From Zygnema cylindricum (Eukaryota > Streptophyta > Zygnematophyceae > Zygnematales > Zygnemataceae), in the NCBI GenBank assembly GCA_037447655.1, contig JBBHKE010003537.1, positions 1 through 64,000 on the forward strand: 64,000 nt of DNA, written 5' to 3'. Shown here in pieces: positions 63,436 to 64,000 of this stretch (position 1 is its first letter; each line of letters opens with the position of its first letter). Made by a program: the position numbers and the translations under genes. The notes below the pieces were generated by a model, which saw only the letters and a program-made list of their open reading frames with translations, did not search any database and had not been told where the DNA came from.

Positions 63436-64000
63436 AACTTAAACAGAAGCTGACCAAGAAACTAATGAAATAGTGATGTTTCACTCACTATAAAACCTGA
63501 TCCACAGGTACAAATTACACCAAATTCAGCATAGAATATCACCAGTATACACACTGTCAATTCCCAAAATTACAGTACAATAGAATCTGTAAACCATAAG
63601 ATATGACATCTGCAAGTTTCACAAAAACTGCATTCAGATTTGCATTATCTCAAAACAGGATATCAAAATATTTCTAAGTTCTAAGCTTTATACACTGAGT
63701 GTCTATCAACTGATCCTTTCGACCAATCAGATTGTAGCATATGAATAGTCGTACTGTATTATAGTACGACTGAATACCTAATGTACTTCCAAAAAATCCC
63801 GTTTGCCACTAACCTAAATGAAGCAGTGTCACACTAAATTTAAATTCACTAAACTCCACAAAGTGTTTGTTCAGGTTTTCTTCATTTGGCGTCGTACACA
63901 CAATGTGCTGCTTAGTCAGCAGTAGTAAAATAAGTCCAACCAGCTCTGGTTAATCTTGTACGAATATTTGGAGTGCTTACGGAGTACTTCGTCACCTGTG
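63377..64000 (-). repeat. Copia D1 5' LTR, cut by the window edge
   Basis: Colinear with 58275-58898 of the 3' LTR. 624 bp are visible. Confidence 0.93.

Larger units (their letters stand above)
58275..64000 (-). mobile_element. Copia D1, right end outside the window
   Basis: On the minus strand. The 3' LTR is 58275-59237 and the 5' LTR starts at 63377 and runs off the window. The left target duplication is GGAAG (58270-58274). The internal region 59238-63376 holds gag-pol in readable order with a handful of breaks. Confidence 0.93.

Overview
This window looks like a purely eukaryotic, repeat-dominated stretch. I found no host gene, rRNA gene or canonical tRNA gene. Essentially all 64 kb consists of LTR retrotransposons nested in one another. 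A plant or plant-like alga fits best, but this is inference. The evidence is a chromodomain-bearing Ty3/gypsy element whose primer binding site (TGGTATCGGAGC) resembles the 3' end of plant initiator tRNA-Met, and LTR promoters carrying plant-type G-box/ABRE motifs (ACACGTGGC). The species cannot be named. Element names below (A, B, C, D, E, F, H = Ty1/copia; G = Ty3/gypsy; S = an LTR type) are local labels only.

Layout. 1-3775: copia B1, with its 5' LTR cut by the window edge. 3776-5395: eroded copia pol (H1). 5396-5795 and 23084-23669: an old inverted LTR split by copia B2 (5796-23083, TSD CCTCC). B2 contains A2 (7929-20894, TSD GGAAC), and A2 contains A3 (14142-20647). 23670-34882: gypsy G2 (minus, 5'-truncated), split by the near-intact copia A1 (26541-32987, TSD TTGTC). 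34883-37202: B3, a deleted B element holding a solo A LTR (35765-36819, TSD TCAAT). 37203-37997: an S-type LTR. 38003-44951: copia E1 (minus, TSD GTAAG), with a solo LTR inside it. 44957-45458: remnant of copia F1 (minus). 45459 to beyond 64000: copia C1 (plus), interrupted by gypsy G1 (49245-56533, minus, TSD GTAAA), a solo S LTR (56968-58193, TSD GAGGT) and copia D1 (58275 to past the window end, minus).

How the parts work. In a complete copia element the LTR promoter drives one RNA. Gag forms the particle, and protease, integrase, reverse transcriptase and RNase H are processed from a single polyprotein. Only A1 is close to complete: its two 1,047-bp LTRs differ at 4 positions, and one extra A in an A8 run breaks the frame just after the YVDD motif. 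B elements lack protease, integrase and RT. They keep Gag plus an acidic ORF ending in a vestigial RNase H, so they look non-autonomous.

Three points stand out. First, every copia family here has a primer binding site complementary to the anticodon stem-loop of initiator tRNA-Met (GGTTATGGGCCCACC), which implies half-tRNA priming; the site lies inside the gag reading frame, whose ATG is in the LTR. Second, the gypsy family has an additional ~425-codon ORF between the chromodomain and the 3' LTR, with an NLS-like start, an acidic middle and a coiled-coil end, present in two copies. Third, the A/B-type LTRs, and in looser form the S-type LTR, carry a T-arm-like hairpin whose outer stem changes sequence between families but mostly keeps its pairing.
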